This document shows, piece after piece, positions 62,214 to 64,000 of a stretch of DNA of 64,000 nt; positions within the stretch are counted from its first letter, which is position 1, and each line of letters begins with the position of its first letter. The DNA comes from Sandaracinaceae bacterium (lineage in GTDB: Bacteria; Myxococcota_A; Polyangia; Polyangiales; Sandaracinaceae). A program made the position numbers and the translations under genes. The notes under the pieces were generated by a model. The model saw only the letters and a program-made list of their open reading frames with translations, made no database searches and was not told the DNA's origin. The stretch is taken from assembly GCA_040218145.1 (NCBI GenBank), contig JAVJQK010000071.1, positions 1 through 64,000 on the forward strand. The letters run 5' to 3'.

Positions 62214-62230
62214 AGGGTTCTGAACGAGGC

Positions 62231-64000
62231 TCAGCGGATCATGACGCGGACGTCATCGATGCCCCAGGACTCGTCGGTCGGCCCCTGGTCGAGGGTCGAG
62301 CCAGCCTGCACGGTGAGGCTGTTCGTCGAGTGGCCGGGCTGTCCGGCGACGGGGTTCGGCCCGCGATCGAGCCAGCCGCCGCCGCAGATGCCCGCACCGG
62401 TGGACTGGGTGTAGGAGGTGCGGAAGATGTCGGCGCCGTCCACGCGGACATACGCCTGCTCCCCGTCCCAGCTGTCGATGCTCCAGTAGCTCAGCGTGAC
62501 TCTCGCCTCGCTGTGCGGAACGCCCAGGAGACCGAAGGTCTTCTGCACGCTGCTGGTCGCACCGTTCGAGAAGGTGTTGTAGCCGCCGAGGATGCTGGCC
62601 GTGCCGCACGTGGTCGTGCGGTTGTCCGACCAGCCGCTGGCGGAGCCGCTGAAGTCCTCGAACGAGATCACCGTCCAGCCGCCGCCGGCGGTGGTCATGT
62701 CGCAGGTGACCGAGATCGGGGCGCTCCCACCCGCTCCGTCGGGGTCGATGATGTAGGTGCCGTCGGCCGCGCTCGGGTCGGCGGTGTGGATCTCGTCGCA
62801 GCTCCGGTAGCCCACGCAAGTCGCGGTGCCGCTCGCGTCGTCACACGACTCGCCCGAACCGCAGGTCAGCGGAGGCGCGCCGCAGTACGAGGTGCAACGG
62901 TAGCCGTTGATCGAGCCGTCGAAGCCGCAGTTGTCGCCCGCGCTCATCGAGAGGCTACAGCCCTCGCTGCAGCCGCTGGCCACGCAGGCGCTCCGGGCGT
63001 TGTTCCGCGCGGTGTTCCACGACGCCGCCGAGGTGCCGCAGCCGGAGCAGGTCCCCTCGTAGCCGTCGCCGGCCGCCGCGGTGGCGCAGGTGGCCTCGCA
63101 GGTGCCGTTCATGTCGTTGTCCTGGTAGCCGGTGGCGCAGCTGCAGGTGGGCGGCCCGCCCACGACGTTGGTGCACGCGTACATCGTCGCGTCGCCGCAG
63201 CCGCCGTTGGCGGTCGCGCACTCGTCGACGTCGTCGCAGCTCGCGCCGTCGCCGTTGAGCGTGTAGCCGGGATCGCAGGAGCAGCTGAAGCTGCCCGCGC
63301 TGTTCGTGCAGGTCTGGGCGCAGCCGCCGTTGCCGATGGCGCACTCGTTCACGTCGTCGCAGCCCGCGCCGTCAGCGCTGAGCGTGTAGCCGGGTCCACA
63401 GGAGCAGCTGAAGCTGCCCGCGGAGTTCGTGCAGGTCTGGGCGCAGCCGCCGTTGGCGGTGGCGCACTCGTTGACGTCATCGCAGCTCGCGCCGTCGGCG
63501 TTGAGCGTGTAGCCCGGGTCGCAGGAGCAGCTGAAGCTGCCGGGCGCGTCGGTGCAGGTCTGTGCGCAGCCGCCGTTGGCGGTGGCGCACTCGTCGACGT
63601 TGACGCAGCCGACCTCGCCGTCGCCCGTGTAGCCGCCCGGGCACGCGCCGCAGGTGCGGCTCCCCGGGGTGTTGGTGCAGCTCGTCAGCGCGTCGCAGCC
63701 GCCGTTGCTGGTGGCGCACTCGTCGATGTCCACGCAGCCCCCGGCGCCGTCGTCCAGGTAGCCCATCGGGCAGTCGCCGCAGGTGAAGCCGCCCTCGGCG
63801 TTGGTGCACACGACCAGGTCGCTGCACCCGCCGTTGTCCACCGCGCACTCGTCGATGTCGACGCAGGACGTGCCGTCGCCCAGCTCGTCCTCGTAGCCCA
63901 TCGGGCAGAGCCCACACTCGCGCGCGCCCGGCGTGTTGGTGCAGAGCACCATCTCGTCGCAGCCGCCGTTGTCGGTCTCACACTCGTCGACGTCGTCGCA
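62231..64000 (-). CDS. EGF-repeat protein with fibrinogen-like and carbohydrate-binding C-terminus (partial)
   Basis: At least 590 codons; the gene enters from the right edge with its N-terminus missing. At least seven EGF-like modules are seen (DVDECETDNGGC, DIDECAVDNGGC and DVNECATANGGC types), several with calcium-binding D-x-D/N-E-C starts and a CxCxPGYTLNxDGxSC end. The bases of modules at 63200-63560 are near-identical copies. A Cys-rich stretch (about 63000-62900) follows, then a fibrinogen-related start (SCDEIHTADPSAADGTYIID, CDMTTAGGGWTV) and a beta-sandwich tail (AYVRVDGADIFRTSYTQS, GPTDESWGIDDVRVMIR). It resembles the EGF lipoprotein at 12830 in plan. Probably a surface adhesin. 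Confidence 0.8.
   Translation of the reverse strand, partial: CDDVDECETDNGGCDEMVLCTNTPGARECGLCPMGYEDELGDGTSCVDIDECAVDNGGCSDLVVCTNAEGGFTCGDCPMGYLDDGAGGCVDIDECATSNGGCDALTSCTNTPGSRTCGACPGGYTGDGEVGCVNVDECATANGGCAQTCTDAPGSFSCSCDPGYTLNADGASCDDVNECATANGGCAQTCTNSAGSFSCSCGPGYTLSADGAGCDDVNECAIGNGGCAQTCTNSAGSFSCSCDPGYTLNGDGASCDDVDECATANGGCGDATMYACTNVVGGPPTCSCATGYQDNDMNGTCEATCATAAAGDGYEGTCSGCGTSAASWNTARNNARSACVASGCSEGCSLSMSAGDNCGFDGSINGYRCTSYCGAPPLTCGSGESCDDASGTATCVGYRSCDEIHTADPSAADGTYIIDPDGAGGSAPISVTCDMTTAGGGWTVISFEDFSGSASGWSDNRTTTCGTASILGGYNTFSNGATSSVQKTFGLLGVPHSEARVTLSYWSIDSWDGEQAYVRVDGADIFRTSYTQSTGAGICGGGWLDRGPNPVAGQPGHSTNSLTVQAGSTLDQGPTDESWGIDDVRVMIR

Overview
The window is 64 kb of very GC-rich chromosome. 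Its gene style points to a myxobacterium, most likely a Polyangiales or Sandaracinus-like lineage; this is inference from style, since no marker gene is present. The signs are many secreted lipoproteins with Asp/Ala/Pro/Gly-rich linkers, EGF and MopE-like Cys-rich modules, a Ser/Thr kinase fused to a sigma54 activator, a full chemosensory operon with a hybrid CheA and a second CheW, many GTG starts, and stop-start overlaps. I see no rRNA, tRNA, phage or cas gene.

Layout. 1-6280 is a decayed, accessory-like stretch. It holds a frameshifted glyoxalase-fold pseudogene, a truncated tetR tail, two nearly identical 85-bp inverted-repeat elements bracketing a SUKH-like gene, a 2OG-Fe(II) oxygenase-like gene, a small unknown gene, and an array of 14-bp palindromes spaced exactly 41 bp apart (5860-6241). 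6281-17065 carries an MBL hydrolase and a run of exported proteins: a metzincin-like protease, an NHL/SMP-30-like propeller, a TPR lipoprotein, an EGF-fibrinogen-like-LamG lipoprotein and a beta-helix/FG-GAP protein. 17170-22036 holds an ABC-F ATPase, an ATP-grasp ligase, and a RimK-type ligase coupled to its retropepsin-like partner, which has a Lys-rich tail.

22200-27828 is a probable iron/heme uptake operon on the minus strand, read TonB-dependent receptor, then a triple HmuY-domain lipoprotein, then a kelch lipoprotein, with Fur-box-like palindromes just upstream. 27915-37335 is an eight-gene tightly packed minus-strand operon, read cheR, cheW, mcp, cheA-REC, cheB, REC-histidine kinase, GH-A glycosidase-like, thioesterase-like. 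A second cheW diverges from it at 37392. 38011-41918 is an MrfA-MrfB-like DNA repair helicase/exonuclease pair.

41923-48934 mixes a lipoprotein, a phosphatase/TetR/DUF4336 cassette, a Tat-exported PhoD-like phosphatase, a MopE-like Cys-rich lipoprotein and small genes. 48911-52348 is an ECF sigma cassette read vWA lipoprotein, sigma factor, Cys-less anti-sigma-like membrane protein, TPR lipoprotein, lipoprotein, with 4-bp overlaps between the last four. Divergent from it is an exported endonuclease/phosphatase-fold protein whose linker is coded by a pure 16-copy hexanucleotide tract. 54027-57437 is more small exported proteins, including one with five CGCGC modules. 57533-62158 is the 1541-residue kinase-sigma54 activator. 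The window ends inside an EGF-repeat protein on the minus strand.

Most genes concern the cell surface and its regulation: sensing (Che operon, kinase/sigma54 activator, ECF cassette), heme or iron capture, and display of Cys-rich or beta-propeller lipoproteins. The least explained items are the 41-bp array and the 85-bp elements in the first 6.3 kb.
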